Shown one piece after another: positions 1-8,882 of a DNA stretch of 48,948 nucleotides (positions are counted from its first letter, which is position 1; every line of letters starts with the position of its first letter). Source of the stretch: DAIOGN01 sp036745245 (GTDB lineage: Bacteria; Zixibacteria; MSB-5A5; JAUVRN01). Below the pieces are notes generated by a model. The model had not been told where the DNA came from, did not search any database, and saw nothing but the letters and a program-made list of their open reading frames with translations. Position numbers and translations under genes: made by a program. Location: contig DAIOGN010000004.1 in NCBI GenBank assembly GCA_036745245.1, positions 1-48,948 of the forward strand. The letters are read 5' to 3'.

Positions 1-1480
1 GCTGGCCCACTACGGCCCCGGTGGGCTTGTCGTTGATGTAGAAGTTGCCGGCAGCGAAACGCAGCGCGCGTTCGGCTTGGGCGATGGCAATACGGTCTTG
101 CGCGAAAATGGCCCCTGTGAGTGCGTAGGGTGAAGTTTCGTCACACACCTTGAGCGTTTTGGCGAAGTCGGCGTCCTTGTACACGTACACCGTGAGCACG
201 GGGCCGAAGATCTCTTCCTCCATCAGCTTGAAGTGCGGATCGGTGGTGAGAACCAGCGTGGGCTCGATGAAGTAGCCCTTGGCTTTGTTGTAACGCCCTC
301 CCGCCAGAATCTTCGCGCGCTTCGCTTTGCGGGCGTAGTCGATGAATCCTGAAATCGAATCGAACGCGCCCGCGTCGATCACCGCGTTCACGAAATTGCG
401 GTGGTCCTCCGGATCGCCTACCGCCAGGCCCTTGATCTGTTGCACCAGCGGCTTCTGGATCTTCTGCCACACCGACTCGGCAATGTAGCAGCGCGAGGCC
501 GCGGAACACTTCTGCCCCTGAAACTCGTAGGCGCCGCGGATCATGGCGGTGACCAGCGCCTCGGCGTCGGCGGAGGGATGAGCCAGGATGAAGTCCTTCC
601 CGCCCGTTTCGCCCACGATGCGCGGGTAGTTCTTGTAGGCGGCGATGCTGGCGCCCACGGTCTTCCACATGTTGTGGAATACCGCCGTGGAGCCTGTAAA
701 GTGTATTCCCGCAAGATTCGGATTCTTCAGCACCAGCTCGCCGATTTGCGCACCCGGGGCCAGGATCAGGTTGATCACCCCCGCCGGCAGTCCGGCCTCC
801 AGCAGGATGCGCATGATGAGATGCGACGTGTACACCGCCGTGGACGCGGGCTTCCACAGGGCCACGTTGCCCATCATGGCAGGTGCGGTGGGCAGATTGC
901 CGTTGATGGAAACGAAATTAAACGGCGTCACCGCAAAGATGAATCCCTCCAGCGGGCGATGCTCGGTGCGGTTCCACATTCCGGGAGAACTCTCCGGCTG
1001 GAAGCTGTAGATCTGCTGCATGAAGTGTGCATTGAACCGCCAGAAGTCCACCAGCTCGCAGACGCTGTCGATTTCCGCCTGGAAGATGTTTTTGGAATGT
1101 GCCAGCATGGTGGCGGCGTTCATGGTGTGGCGGTAGGGGCCGGCCAGGAGATCGGCTGCTTTGAGGAAGATGGCAGCGCGATGTTCCCACGGCATGTCCA
1201 TCCAGGCCCTCTGCGCCTTCAGCGCGGCGGCCACGGCGGCTTTGATTTCGGCGGCGCCTCCCTGGTGGTAGTGCGCCAGCACCAGCTTGTGGTTGTGCGG
1301 CGAAGGTATCGCAATGCGCTTCCCGGTAGCGACCGCCTTGCCCCCAATGACCAGGGGGATTTCCAGCGGCTGCTTCTTTAGGCCCGCCAGGGCTGCTTTG
1401 AGCGCAGCGTGATCGGGCGAGCCGGGCACGTAGCTGCGCACGGGCTCATTCTTCGGGACCGGGACCTTAAACGTACTCAC
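1..1480 (-). CDS. pruA: 1-pyrroline-5-carboxylate dehydrogenase (L-glutamate gamma-semialdehyde dehydrogenase), C-terminus cut by window edge
   Basis: NAD-dependent oxidation of glutamate semialdehyde/P5C to glutamate, the last step of proline catabolism. The frame is open for 493 codons and runs off the left edge. Visible aldehyde dehydrogenase landmarks are the Rossmann region TPFNFVSINGN (185-195), KPAS (210-213), the FTGS loop (261-264), catalytic Glu291 in GETGGKD and nucleophile Cys325 in GQKCSAASR, then EEIFGPVL. The sequence resembles the ALDH4A1/PruA single-domain type more than the PutA fusion; the family is about 540 residues, so roughly 50 are missing. The start is GTG (MSTFKVPVPK), chosen because GGAGG lies 9 nt upstream; a nearby ATG is followed at once by a stop. 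It ends the operon that begins at the hydroxyproline epimerase genes, so proline and hydroxyproline carbon would be handled together. Confidence in the family is high. Confidence 0.93.
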   Translation of the reverse strand, partial: MSTFKVPVPKNEPVRSYVPGSPDHAALKAALAGLKKQPLEIPLVIGGKAVATGKRIAIPSPHNHKLVLAHYHQGGAAEIKAAVAAALKAQRAWMDMPWEHRAAIFLKAADLLAGPYRHTMNAATMLAHSKNIFQAEIDSVCELVDFWRFNAHFMQQIYSFQPESSPGMWNRTEHRPLEGFIFAVTPFNFVSINGNLPTAPAMMGNVALWKPASTAVYTSHLIMRILLEAGLPAGVINLILAPGAQIGELVLKNPNLAGIHFTGSTAVFHNMWKTVGASIAAYKNYPRIVGETGGKDFILAHPSADAEALVTAMIRGAYEFQGQKCSAASRCYIAESVWQKIQKPLVQQIKGLAVGDPEDHRNFVNAVIDAGAFDSISGFIDYARKAKRAKILAGGRYNKAKGYFIEPTLVLTTDPHFKLMEEEIFGPVLTVYVYKDADFAKTLKVCDETSPYALTGAIFAQDRIAIAQAERALRFAAGNFYINDKPTGAVVGQ

Positions 1481-1512
1481 AGTTTCATTCCTCCACGCGG
1501 ATCGCCGACGTC

Positions 1513-1980
1513 TCAGCCACCCGGCTTCACCACCATTAGATAGATGATCAGCGCCGTCACCAGGAAGTCGCTCCACGCGTACGCCGCCAGAATACCGGCG
1601 AGCGGCTTCAATTCATCGGTTTCCTTCACCCCAGAGTCGGCCAGTTCCTGCGCTCGCTGCCGGATCTTACGCGTAGCCGGCGCGGCCATCATCATGCCCG
1701 CCAGCACCATGACGAGCGTGGCCACCAGCGCAGTCAGAAGCCATGGCCGCGTGAGCGAGTGCCCCAGCATGTGCGAGAGGCCGATGCCAAAGATGATGGT
1801 AAGTGCGGCGGCCGGCATGAGCACCGCTCGCGCCACCAGCGAGCGGAGGGAAGCCAGCTGCACAATGGCTGCGGTGTTGCGCACGCAGCGCAGTCGAAGG
1901 CTCACGATGTGCGTCGCGCCTGCTCCCGCCATCAGGGCGAAGGCGAAGAGAAAGTGAAAGTATCTCATGACTTCGTGCAT
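1513..1980 (-). CDS. small integral membrane protein, DUF2269-like
   Basis: A 155-residue protein of unknown function with about four hydrophobic helices: one starting at MRYFHFLFAFALMAG, two in the middle (AVLMPAAALTIIFGIGL and LLTALVATLVMVLAGMMM), and one near the C-terminus (FLVTALIIYLMVV). A basic loop, ATRKIRQRAQEL, separates the last two. The arrangement resembles predicted membrane proteins of the DUF2269 type; that is a resemblance, not a proven match. The open frame extends upstream into the peptidase gene, but those codons read as out-of-frame sequence. I chose ATG at 1980 (MHEVMRYF); ATG at 1968 is also possible. The gene sits between the S9 peptidase and P5C dehydrogenase on the same strand with short gaps, so it is probably co-transcribed. 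Confidence 0.6.
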   Translation of the reverse strand: MHEVMRYFHFLFAFALMAGAGATHIVSLRLRCVRNTAAIVQLASLRSLVARAVLMPAAALTIIFGIGLSHMLGHSLTRPWLLTALVATLVMVLAGMMMAAPATRKIRQRAQELADSGVKETDELKPLAGILAAYAWSDFLVTALIIYLMVVKPGG

Positions 1981-2029
1981 TTGTTTCTCGTCCTCTCCCT
2001 CGTCGTCTCCGCGCACGCGAGCGACTTGT

Positions 2030-4156
2030 TCACTTGTTGATTCCCACCAGATCCAGAAGGTACGCGTACATAAACGCGTACTCCCGGTACTGTTTGTACC
2101 GCCCCGAGACGCCGCCATGCCCTGCTTCCATCTCGGTTTTCATGAGCAGTCGATGTGAGTCGGTCCTGGTGGCGCGCAGCTTGGCCACCCACTTGGCCGG
2201 TTCCCAGTATTGCACCTGTGAATCGTGCAGGCCGGTGAGCACCAATAGCGGCGGGTAGTTCTTCGCCGCGACATTGTCGTAGGGCGAGTACGACATCATG
2301 TACTCGTAGTACGTCGAGTCCGCCGGATTGCCCCACTCATCCCACTCGTTGGCCGTGAGCGGTATCGACGCGTCGAGCATGGTGTTGATCACGTCCACGT
2401 AGGGAACGTCGGCCACCAGTCCAGCCCACAGATCGGGCCGCAGGTTGTGCACCGCGCCGATGAGAAGCCCGCCGGCCGAACCGCCGTAGCCGAACAGCCC
2501 GTTCGAGCTTGCGTATCCTTCGCTCTTCAAATACTCGCCGCAGTCGATGAAGTCGTAAAACGTGTTCATCTTCTGGAGCTGCCGGCCGTTTTCATACCAC
2601 TCGCGCCCCAGCTCCTGGCCGCCGCGAATATGAGCGATGGCGTACACGAAACCGCGGTCGATCAACGACAGGCGGATGGCGCTGAACGTGGCATCGGTGG
2701 AGAGGCCGTAGGCTCCGTAACCGTAGAGAAGCAGCGGATTGGAGCCGTCCTTCCTGAACTTGTCCTTCCGATACACGAGCGAAATGGGCACACGGGCGCC
2801 GTCGCGCGCCGGGGCGTACAGACGCTCGGTGGTGTAGTTGTTCTTATCGAAGCCGCCCAGCACCTCGGTCACCTTGAGAAGGGTGCTCTCCCGACGGCCC
2901 AGATCGTAGTCGAACACCGAGCGGGGCGTCGTCATGGAGGTGTACGTGTATCGGAAGATTGGCGTATCGTATGTGTAGTTGTCGGTGCGGAACACATCGT
3001 AGGTAGGCTCGCCGAAGTCGATGTAGTAGTCGTCACCCGACGCCTGTCGCACGCGAAACTTGAGCAGACCGTCCTGGCGCTCGATCACCACCGTGTGCTG
3101 CCGGAAGAGTTCATAGCCTTCGAGGTACACCTCGGGACGATGGGCGATTTCCTCTTTCCATTTCGCGGTCTGGCCTGTCTCACCGGGGCCGCACGACATC
3201 AGGCGGAAGTTCTTCGCGTCGAGATTGGTGCGGATGTAGAAGCGATCGCCGTGATCCACTGAGTACTCGTGGCCCGACGTCCGTGGGAGAAACACCTGGA
3301 AGGCGCCCGCCGGGGTGCTCGCATCGAGAAACCGAACTTCATCGGCCAGAGTCTGCTGGCTGTGAATGAAGATGTACTGGCGCGACTTCGACTTTTCCAC
3401 CCAGGTGTAATAGGTTTCGTCGGCCTCGGTGTACAGGAGCTCATCCTTGCTCGCGTCGGTGCCCAGCGTGTGGCGATAGATCCGATCCCAGCGCAATGTG
3501 GCAGTGTCGCGGTCGGAATAGAAAACCGTCTTGTTGTCGGCCGCCCACACGAGGTTTCCGGTGATGTCGGGAATCACATCGGGCAACAACTCGCCTGTGG
3601 TCATGTCCTTGAAGTAGACCGAATACCCTCTGCGACCCACGGTATCCACGCCGTACGCCAACAGCTTGTGATCGGGGCTGGGATCGATCCCCGACACATC
3701 ATAGTAGCCGTGGCTTCCCGCCAGCATGTTCACGTCGAGCAGGATCTGCTCGGGAGCCTCAAGCGTCCCCTGCTTGCGGCAGTAGAGGCTGTACTCCTGG
3801 CCGTCCACCTGGCGGGTGTAATAGAAGTAGTCGTCGTAACGATAGGGCACCGACTGGTCGTCCTGCTTGATGCGGCCCTTGATCTCCTGGAACAGCTCCT
3901 CCTGAAAGGGAACCGTGTGCTTCATCATGGCGTCGGTGTACGCGTTCTCCGCCTCCAGGTAGGCGATCACCTTGGGATTCTCGCGTTCACGCAGCCAGAA
4001 GTAATTGTCGACGCGGGTCTGACCGTGCTCGGTCATGGACTTGGGAATCACCTCGGCCTTCGGAGGCACGGGCACCGACTCGGCCAGTGCGCTTCGCTTC
4101 GGAGCGGCGATCGCCAGTGCGGCGACAAGGATCAGAATGGAACGATTGCAGTTCAT
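2030..4156 (-). CDS. exported S9A serine oligopeptidase (prolyl oligopeptidase / oligopeptidase B family)
   Basis: Cleaves short peptides. The 708 residues begin with a signal peptide (MNCNRSILILVAALAIAA...ALAE), then an N-terminal beta-propeller (about 30-440) and a C-terminal alpha/beta hydrolase domain (about 450-708). The catalytic triad is visible: Ser560 in GYGGSAGG, Asp645 in GLHDSQV and His680 in EAGHGG. The GGSAGG nucleophile elbow and the VDNYFWLRERENPKV start of the propeller fit the oligopeptidase B/POP branch. Oligopeptidase B is normally cytosolic, so the signal peptide suggests a periplasmic version. It lies 55 nt downstream of ketoglutarate semialdehyde dehydrogenase in the hydroxyproline operon. 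I infer that it supplies proline- or hydroxyproline-containing peptides; specificity cannot be read from sequence alone. Confidence 0.88.
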   Translation of the reverse strand: MNCNRSILILVAALAIAAPKRSALAESVPVPPKAEVIPKSMTEHGQTRVDNYFWLRERENPKVIAYLEAENAYTDAMMKHTVPFQEELFQEIKGRIKQDDQSVPYRYDDYFYYTRQVDGQEYSLYCRKQGTLEAPEQILLDVNMLAGSHGYYDVSGIDPSPDHKLLAYGVDTVGRRGYSVYFKDMTTGELLPDVIPDITGNLVWAADNKTVFYSDRDTATLRWDRIYRHTLGTDASKDELLYTEADETYYTWVEKSKSRQYIFIHSQQTLADEVRFLDASTPAGAFQVFLPRTSGHEYSVDHGDRFYIRTNLDAKNFRLMSCGPGETGQTAKWKEEIAHRPEVYLEGYELFRQHTVVIERQDGLLKFRVRQASGDDYYIDFGEPTYDVFRTDNYTYDTPIFRYTYTSMTTPRSVFDYDLGRRESTLLKVTEVLGGFDKNNYTTERLYAPARDGARVPISLVYRKDKFRKDGSNPLLLYGYGAYGLSTDATFSAIRLSLIDRGFVYAIAHIRGGQELGREWYENGRQLQKMNTFYDFIDCGEYLKSEGYASSNGLFGYGGSAGGLLIGAVHNLRPDLWAGLVADVPYVDVINTMLDASIPLTANEWDEWGNPADSTYYEYMMSYSPYDNVAAKNYPPLLVLTGLHDSQVQYWEPAKWVAKLRATRTDSHRLLMKTEMEAGHGGVSGRYKQYREYAFMYAYLLDLVGINK

Positions 4157-4211
4157 AGCAGGGCTCTTCCTCGACAGGCAGAGTGCAATATCGCGAAGGA
4201 CAGAAGCGGCG

Positions 4212-5774
4212 TCAACGCGGCTCTACAATGGCCCCGTTCACCATTCGGCGGATCGAGAGCGGGTTCCCTTCCTTCAACTCATCGGGCAGGAGAAGATTCG
4301 GAAAGCCCTGGTAACAGACGGGACGTACAAAGCGCAAGATGGAGCGCGTGCCAACCGAAGTGGAACGTCCATCGACGGTGGCGGGGTACGGGCCTCCGTG
4401 CACTATCGCCGGACCCACCTCCACTCCCGTGGGAACGCCGTTGAGGATGAGCCGGCCGGCTCGTGTTTCGAGCACGTGGAGAAGGTCCGCGTGCTGGGCC
4501 CATTCCGTGGCCTCTCCGTGCACCGTCGCGGTGAGCTGACCCTCGAGGCTGCGTGCTATCTTCAGCATGTCCTCACGAGTGTTGCACTCCACGATCAACG
4601 TGCTGGGGCCGAAGACTTCGGCCGCGAGGGCGGGGTCGTGAGTGAACGCCGCACCCGAAACGCGCCAGAGGGCCGCGCCAGAATCCTGCGACGTCAGGCG
4701 CCTGACGCCTGCTTTCGCGGAGAGCCGGTCCAGCCCCTCGCGATAGGCGTGCTCGATTCCGGAGTTCAACATCACGCCTGGCTGCGTGGCTGTCATGCGT
4801 GCGGCGAGCCGCTCGATCAAGCGCTCGAGATCTGGCGAACGAAGTGCAATCACCAATCCGGGGCAGGTGCACATCTGTCCCAGGCTTAGGGTGACCGAGG
4901 CGTGCAGAGATGTGGCGATCTCTGAGGCGCGCGCAGCCAAAGCACTCGGTAGAATGAACACGGGATTGACGCTGCTCATCTCGGCAAACACAGGAATCGG
5001 CTCGGGGCGAGCCGCAGCGATTTTTGCCAGCGCCAGTCCTCCGGCTCGTGAACCGGTGAAGCCAACAGCTTTCACCAGTGGGTGTGCCACCAGAGCGCGG
5101 CCCACTTCGTATCCTGAGTCGAAGAGCAGAGAAAACACACCCTCGTGCAGGCCGCACTCCCGCACGGCTTCGGACACGGCAAGGCCCGCCAGTTCGGAGG
5201 TGCCTGGGTGCGCAGGATGTGCTTTGACAATCACGGGGCAGCCGGCCGCAAGGGCGGAGGCCGTGTCGCCTCCGGCCACCGAATAGGCGAGCGGAAAGTT
5301 GGCGGCGCCGAACACCGCCACGGGGCCGGTAGGGCGAAGCATCGAACGCACGTCGGGTTTGGGTGCGGGTGTGCGCGCCGGATCGCCGGAATCGATGCGT
5401 GCGTCCACCCAGGATCCCTCCTCGACCATTCCCGCGAACAGTCGAAGCTGGCCCGTGGTGCGGGCGGCTTCGGCTCGCACCCGTGCTTCCGGCAAGCCTG
5501 TCTCCAGTGGAGTGCGAGCGACAAAGTCGTCCACAATCGCATCGAGTCGATCTGCAATTGCGCGCAGAAATGCGCCGCGGGCTTTGCCAGGGGAGCTGCC
5601 GAATTCCTGAAACGCGGCGTACGCGGCTTGCACGGCCGCATCCACTTCGGCCGGCCCCACCGAATGGTACGCGGGTTCAATGGACTCGCCGGAATCGGGA
5701 CGCACGGCATGGAACGCGGTGCCGCATCCGGGCGTGGACCGGCCGGCGACGATGGAACAGGCCTTGAGGCTCAT
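4212..5774 (-). CDS. 2,5-dioxovalerate (alpha-ketoglutarate semialdehyde) dehydrogenase
   Basis: Oxidises alpha-ketoglutarate semialdehyde to 2-oxoglutarate with NAD(P)+, the final step of trans-4-hydroxyproline breakdown. The 520-residue aldehyde dehydrogenase carries the signature AVFGAANFPLAYSVAGGDTA (153-172), CPVIVKAHPAHPGTSE, FTGS (239-242), general base Glu265 (PVFAEMSSVNP) and nucleophile Cys302 (GQMCTCPG). These motifs are characteristic of the KGSADH subgroup rather than general ALDHs. Its start overlaps the stop of the upstream deaminase gene by 4 nt, implying translational coupling. A second Cys two residues after the nucleophile replaces the usual Asn (CTN to CTC), a minor oddity. 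The same enzyme type also serves sugar-acid pathways, but the neighbours point to hydroxyproline. Confidence 0.92.
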   Translation of the reverse strand: MSLKACSIVAGRSTPGCGTAFHAVRPDSGESIEPAYHSVGPAEVDAAVQAAYAAFQEFGSSPGKARGAFLRAIADRLDAIVDDFVARTPLETGLPEARVRAEAARTTGQLRLFAGMVEEGSWVDARIDSGDPARTPAPKPDVRSMLRPTGPVAVFGAANFPLAYSVAGGDTASALAAGCPVIVKAHPAHPGTSELAGLAVSEAVRECGLHEGVFSLLFDSGYEVGRALVAHPLVKAVGFTGSRAGGLALAKIAAARPEPIPVFAEMSSVNPVFILPSALAARASEIATSLHASVTLSLGQMCTCPGLVIALRSPDLERLIERLAARMTATQPGVMLNSGIEHAYREGLDRLSAKAGVRRLTSQDSGAALWRVSGAAFTHDPALAAEVFGPSTLIVECNTREDMLKIARSLEGQLTATVHGEATEWAQHADLLHVLETRAGRLILNGVPTGVEVGPAIVHGGPYPATVDGRSTSVGTRSILRFVRPVCYQGFPNLLLPDELKEGNPLSIRRMVNGAIVEPR

Positions 5775-6673
5775 GACCGTGCGAGGTCGGGACGGCGGGA
5801 CAACACACCGCGGATCATGGCCTGCGCCTTGGCTAGCTCGCCGCCATCGAGTTGAAGGCGGGGTGCGCGCACCATGGCCGAGCCCATGCCCGCCTCGCGC
5901 TGCATGAGTTTGATCAACTGCACGAATTTGGGCACGGCGTCCATGTTCAGAAGCGGCAGGAGCCAGTCGTAGTAGAGGCGCGTGCGTTCTTCATCGCGTT
6001 TCGTCACGGCCTCGAACAACGCCACGCACTCGCGGGGCAATGCGTTGGCCACGCCGGCAATCCAACCGCGCGCGCCGGAGTGCACGCCCGTAACCACGAG
6101 CGGGTCCAGGCCCACCAGCAGAGTCAGCTTACTCCCCACCTGTGTGCGAAGCGCAGCGATGCGCCGCACGTCGGTGGACGATTCCTTGACGGCCTCCAGT
6201 TGAGGCACTTCCTCGGCCAGTTCGAGCACCTGTTCCGGCAGAAAGTCGGTGGTGTAGGCGACCGGGTTATTATAGAGGAGACACGGCAACGGTGTGGATT
6301 CCATCACCGTCTTCACGTGCGCCTTCATCTCCCTCCAGTCGGTGGAGTACACGTAGGGCGGTAACACCATCAGCCCCTGGCAGCCGGCCTCCACTGCGGC
6401 GTGTGCCACCGCTACGGCTTCCCGGGTCGACAACGCCGACACCGTGGCGATGACGGGCGCCCTGCCCGACACGGCTTCCACGCACGTGCGCAACACCGCA
6501 CGTTTCTCGGAGAGATCGAGCGTGGCGCCCTCTCCCAGTGAGCCCAGGGGCACCACGCCGGTGCACCCGTTGTCCAGAAGCCAGGCGACGTGCCGCGTGA
6601 GGAATTCAAAGTCGACGTCGCCACCCGTTGAAAATGGCGTCGTGACAGCTGGGATGACTCCGGTCCAGTTCAT
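5771..6673 (-). CDS. dihydrodipicolinate synthase family lyase, probable 1-pyrroline-4-hydroxy-2-carboxylate deaminase
   Basis: A 300-residue (beta/alpha)8 class I aldolase-type enzyme. The Schiff-base Lys163 is in EAVKESSTD and the catalytic Tyr134 in LLYNNPVAY. The substrate-binding motif, normally GTTGE in DapA, reads GSLGE (44-48), which argues against lysine-pathway DHDPS. In hydroxyproline pathways this family deaminates and dehydrates pyrroline-4-hydroxy-2-carboxylate to alpha-ketoglutarate semialdehyde and ammonia, exactly the step needed between the flanking genes. Four-base overlaps with both neighbours show tight coupling. Function is inferred from family plus context; other keto-acid lyases of this fold remain possible in isolation. 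Confidence 0.87.
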   Translation of the reverse strand: MNWTGVIPAVTTPFSTGGDVDFEFLTRHVAWLLDNGCTGVVPLGSLGEGATLDLSEKRAVLRTCVEAVSGRAPVIATVSALSTREAVAVAHAAVEAGCQGLMVLPPYVYSTDWREMKAHVKTVMESTPLPCLLYNNPVAYTTDFLPEQVLELAEEVPQLEAVKESSTDVRRIAALRTQVGSKLTLLVGLDPLVVTGVHSGARGWIAGVANALPRECVALFEAVTKRDEERTRLYYDWLLPLLNMDAVPKFVQLIKLMQREAGMGSAMVRAPRLQLDGGELAKAQAMIRGVLSRRPDLARS

Positions 6674-7926
6674 GAGTTGTAACGATCGGGGTTGAGCAGT
6701 GTGAGATCAAGGTCGGGCGTGCGCCCGGAGATCAGTTGGGCCACGATGCGCCCGCTGACGGGCCCCAGGCTGAGCCCCATCATGGCATGCCCGCAGGCGA
6801 TCGTGAGGTTGTCGTAGCGCGCGGCTCGCCCCAGATAAGGGAGGCCATCGGGTGTGCAGGGGCGCAGTCCGCACCAGGGCGTGATTCCCTTGAAGTCCGC
6901 CTCGGTGAACTGAGGGTAGTACCTCATGGCCGTTTTGCGGATGCCGGAAAGGCGTGAGGGATTGATGTGCAGGTTGAGCCCCGCCATTTCCATGGTGCCG
7001 GCGAAGCGGAGCCCTTGGCCCATGGGAGTCACGGCCACGCGGCCCTCCACAAGGATGGCGCCCTTCCGTGGAGACACGCGCGGTTCGTCCAGCGTGAGGT
7101 TGTAGCCTTTGCCCGCCTCGAGAGGCAGCCGCACCGACAGGCCCGTGGTAACGGCCCGGCTCCAGGAGCCGCCACAGAGCACAAACTCGTCCCCTGAAAG
7201 TTCCTCCCCAGGGACGGCCAGGGCCTGCACGCGCCTGCCGTTCGTACTAAAGCCGTTCACCTGTGTGTTCCACTTGAACTTCGCCCCCGCCCCAACGGCA
7301 AGATTCCGCAACGCCGTCATGAAGCGCGCCGGGTCCATGTGTGCATCCTGAAGATAGTGCACCGCGCCCACGATATTCATCTCGAGGCCGGGCTCCTGCG
7401 ACTTCGCCTCGCGGGCATCGAGCACGTTCACTTCAAGCCCGAGGCGTCTGGCCTGCGTAGCCGTGGCGGCTTCTTCGTCCAGTCCCCGCTGGGTGTGGCA
7501 CAGGAGGAGCACGCCTTCCTTCACCAGGCCGAACGCATCACCGGTGCGCTGGGCCAACTCCCCGAAGAGCACGCGGCTGTGCAGATTCAGATCGCGGATG
7601 ATGGGTGCCGCGGCGGCCGCTTGCCGCGCGGACGCGGCGCGATAGAACTTCCAGGCCCAATCGAGAAACTGCAGATCCATGCGCGGCCTGACATAGAACG
7701 GGCTTTCGGGATTCCACATCCAGCGCACCGCACGGCCGATCATCCCCGGAGCTGCGAGGGGCACAATGTGCGAAGGAACCACGAGCCCCGCGTTCCCCCA
7801 CGAACAGCCGTGGTGGTTTTCGCTCTCGCGGTCCACCACCAGCACGTCGTGTCCTTCAAGCGCTGAATAGTAGGCGGTACACAGGCCGATCACGCCTGCG
7901 CCCAGCACGACCACGCGGCGGCTCAT
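6670..7926 (-). CDS. FAD-dependent D-amino acid dehydrogenase, probable D-hydroxyproline dehydrogenase
   Basis: A 418-residue DAO/DadA-type flavoprotein that would oxidise cis-4-hydroxy-D-proline to 1-pyrroline-4-hydroxy-2-carboxylate and pass electrons to the respiratory chain. The N-terminal dinucleotide fold is clear: VVVLGAGVIGLCTAYY with GxGxxG at 9-14 and an acidic end of strand 2 at Asp32. A C-terminal FAD-closing segment (CGHAMMGLSLGPVSGRIVAQLI) is typical of DadA-like dehydrogenases. It appears to be a single-chain enzyme; no separate small [2Fe-2S] or ferredoxin-like subunits are present nearby, unlike the heteromeric hydroxyproline dehydrogenases. Start and stop overlap the neighbouring epimerase and deaminase genes by 4 nt each. 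Confidence 0.9.
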   Translation of the reverse strand: MSRRVVVLGAGVIGLCTAYYSALEGHDVLVVDRESENHHGCSWGNAGLVVPSHIVPLAAPGMIGRAVRWMWNPESPFYVRPRMDLQFLDWAWKFYRAASARQAAAAAPIIRDLNLHSRVLFGELAQRTGDAFGLVKEGVLLLCHTQRGLDEEAATATQARRLGLEVNVLDAREAKSQEPGLEMNIVGAVHYLQDAHMDPARFMTALRNLAVGAGAKFKWNTQVNGFSTNGRRVQALAVPGEELSGDEFVLCGGSWSRAVTTGLSVRLPLEAGKGYNLTLDEPRVSPRKGAILVEGRVAVTPMGQGLRFAGTMEMAGLNLHINPSRLSGIRKTAMRYYPQFTEADFKGITPWCGLRPCTPDGLPYLGRAARYDNLTIACGHAMMGLSLGPVSGRIVAQLISGRTPDLDLTLLNPDRYNS

Positions 7927-8858
7927 GCGCGGGACAATCCGTAACGGTAGGGATCGCGCGGGTCGAGAATCAACGTGGATGTGCCATTCACGTAGGCGCG
8001 GCCGGTAATGGTGGGAAGGAGGCGTGAACCATCACGACGGTACGATGCGGAGAACGCGCTGCCCGTGATGCTCTCCTGGACCCACACTTCGCCTTCGCGC
8101 AGCGAACCTTCCTCCGCCAGGCAGGCGATGCGGGCACATGTGCCCGTTCCACACGGCGAGCGATCGTAGGCGAGCCCGGGGCACAGCACAAAATTCCGGC
8201 TGTTGGCGTCGGGGCGTCGCGGCGGGCCCGACAATTCCACGTGATCCACCTCCGGGAAGCCAGCCGTCTGCACGGCGCGAAGGACGCGCGAGGTGTACTC
8301 GGTGAGCGCGGGCGCGTTGGAGAGTTCGAGCGACTGCCCGTGTTCCTCCATGAGGAAAAACCAGTTTCCCCCCCAGGCGACATCGCCTGTCACCGTTCCC
8401 AGCCCGGGCACGTCCACCGCCACGGCGTGGGCCTTGCGGTACGCCGGCACGTTTTCCACCGACACCTCGCCCGACTCGCGAAGCACCGTGCGTACCACAC
8501 CGGCGGGCGTCTCAATACGGTACGCTCCCGGCACGATCCGGCCCAGGTGCACGAGCGTAACGACCACCCCCATGGTGCCGTGCCCGCACATGTTGAGATA
8601 GCCGGCATTATTGAAGAAAATCACAGCCGTCACGCAGTCGCTGTTCGCAGGCGGGCACAGAAGCGCTCCCACGTATACGTCGGATCCGCGTGGCTCCATC
8701 ACCACGGCGCGTCGCACGTGGTCGAACGAAGTGCGAAAGCGTTCTCGCCGGTCCGTGAGCGGGCCCGGGCCCAGGTCCGGCCCGCCGCGCACGATCACGC
8801 GCGTGGGCTCGCCCTCGGTGTGGGAGTCCACGACGTCGATCGTTTCAACAGAGGGCAT
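7923..8858 (-). CDS. 4-hydroxyproline 2-epimerase (proline racemase family)
   Basis: Interconverts trans-4-hydroxy-L-proline and cis-4-hydroxy-D-proline, the entry step of the pathway. The 311-residue protein has both catalytic cysteines: Cys91 in NMCGHGT and Cys236 in YDRSPCGTGT. The presence of Cys rather than Thr at the second site separates epimerases/racemases from trans-3-hydroxyproline dehydratases. The N-terminal DSHTEGEPTRV and Asp232 are also family landmarks. Proline racemase itself cannot be excluded, but an adjacent dehydrogenase, deaminase and semialdehyde dehydrogenase make hydroxyproline the likely substrate. It is followed by a 4-nt overlap with the dehydrogenase and preceded by only 24 nt after the SnoaL-like gene. 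Confidence 0.92.
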   Translation of the reverse strand: MPSVETIDVVDSHTEGEPTRVIVRGGPDLGPGPLTDRRERFRTSFDHVRRAVVMEPRGSDVYVGALLCPPANSDCVTAVIFFNNAGYLNMCGHGTMGVVVTLVHLGRIVPGAYRIETPAGVVRTVLRESGEVSVENVPAYRKAHAVAVDVPGLGTVTGDVAWGGNWFFLMEEHGQSLELSNAPALTEYTSRVLRAVQTAGFPEVDHVELSGPPRRPDANSRNFVLCPGLAYDRSPCGTGTCARIACLAEEGSLREGEVWVQESITGSAFSASYRRDGSRLLPTITGRAYVNGTSTLILDPRDPYRYGLSRA

Positions 8859-8882
8859 GCGACGGGCTCGCTCGGCGTGGCT

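Noticed and set aside
401..1381. A 326-codon plus-strand open frame opposite the P5C dehydrogenase gene
   Set aside because: The opposite strand encodes a clear aldehyde dehydrogenase with catalytic Glu and Cys; the plus-strand reading is Arg/Gly/His-rich with no domain, as expected of antisense frames in high-GC DNA.
3269..4444. A 391-codon plus-strand open frame spanning the peptidase N-terminus
   Set aside because: It runs antisense to the peptidase and into the next gene, has no start site and no family character.
5771..6673. Lysine-biosynthesis DapA
   Set aside because: The substrate loop reads GSLGE rather than GTTGE and the gene is locked by overlaps into the hydroxyproline operon.
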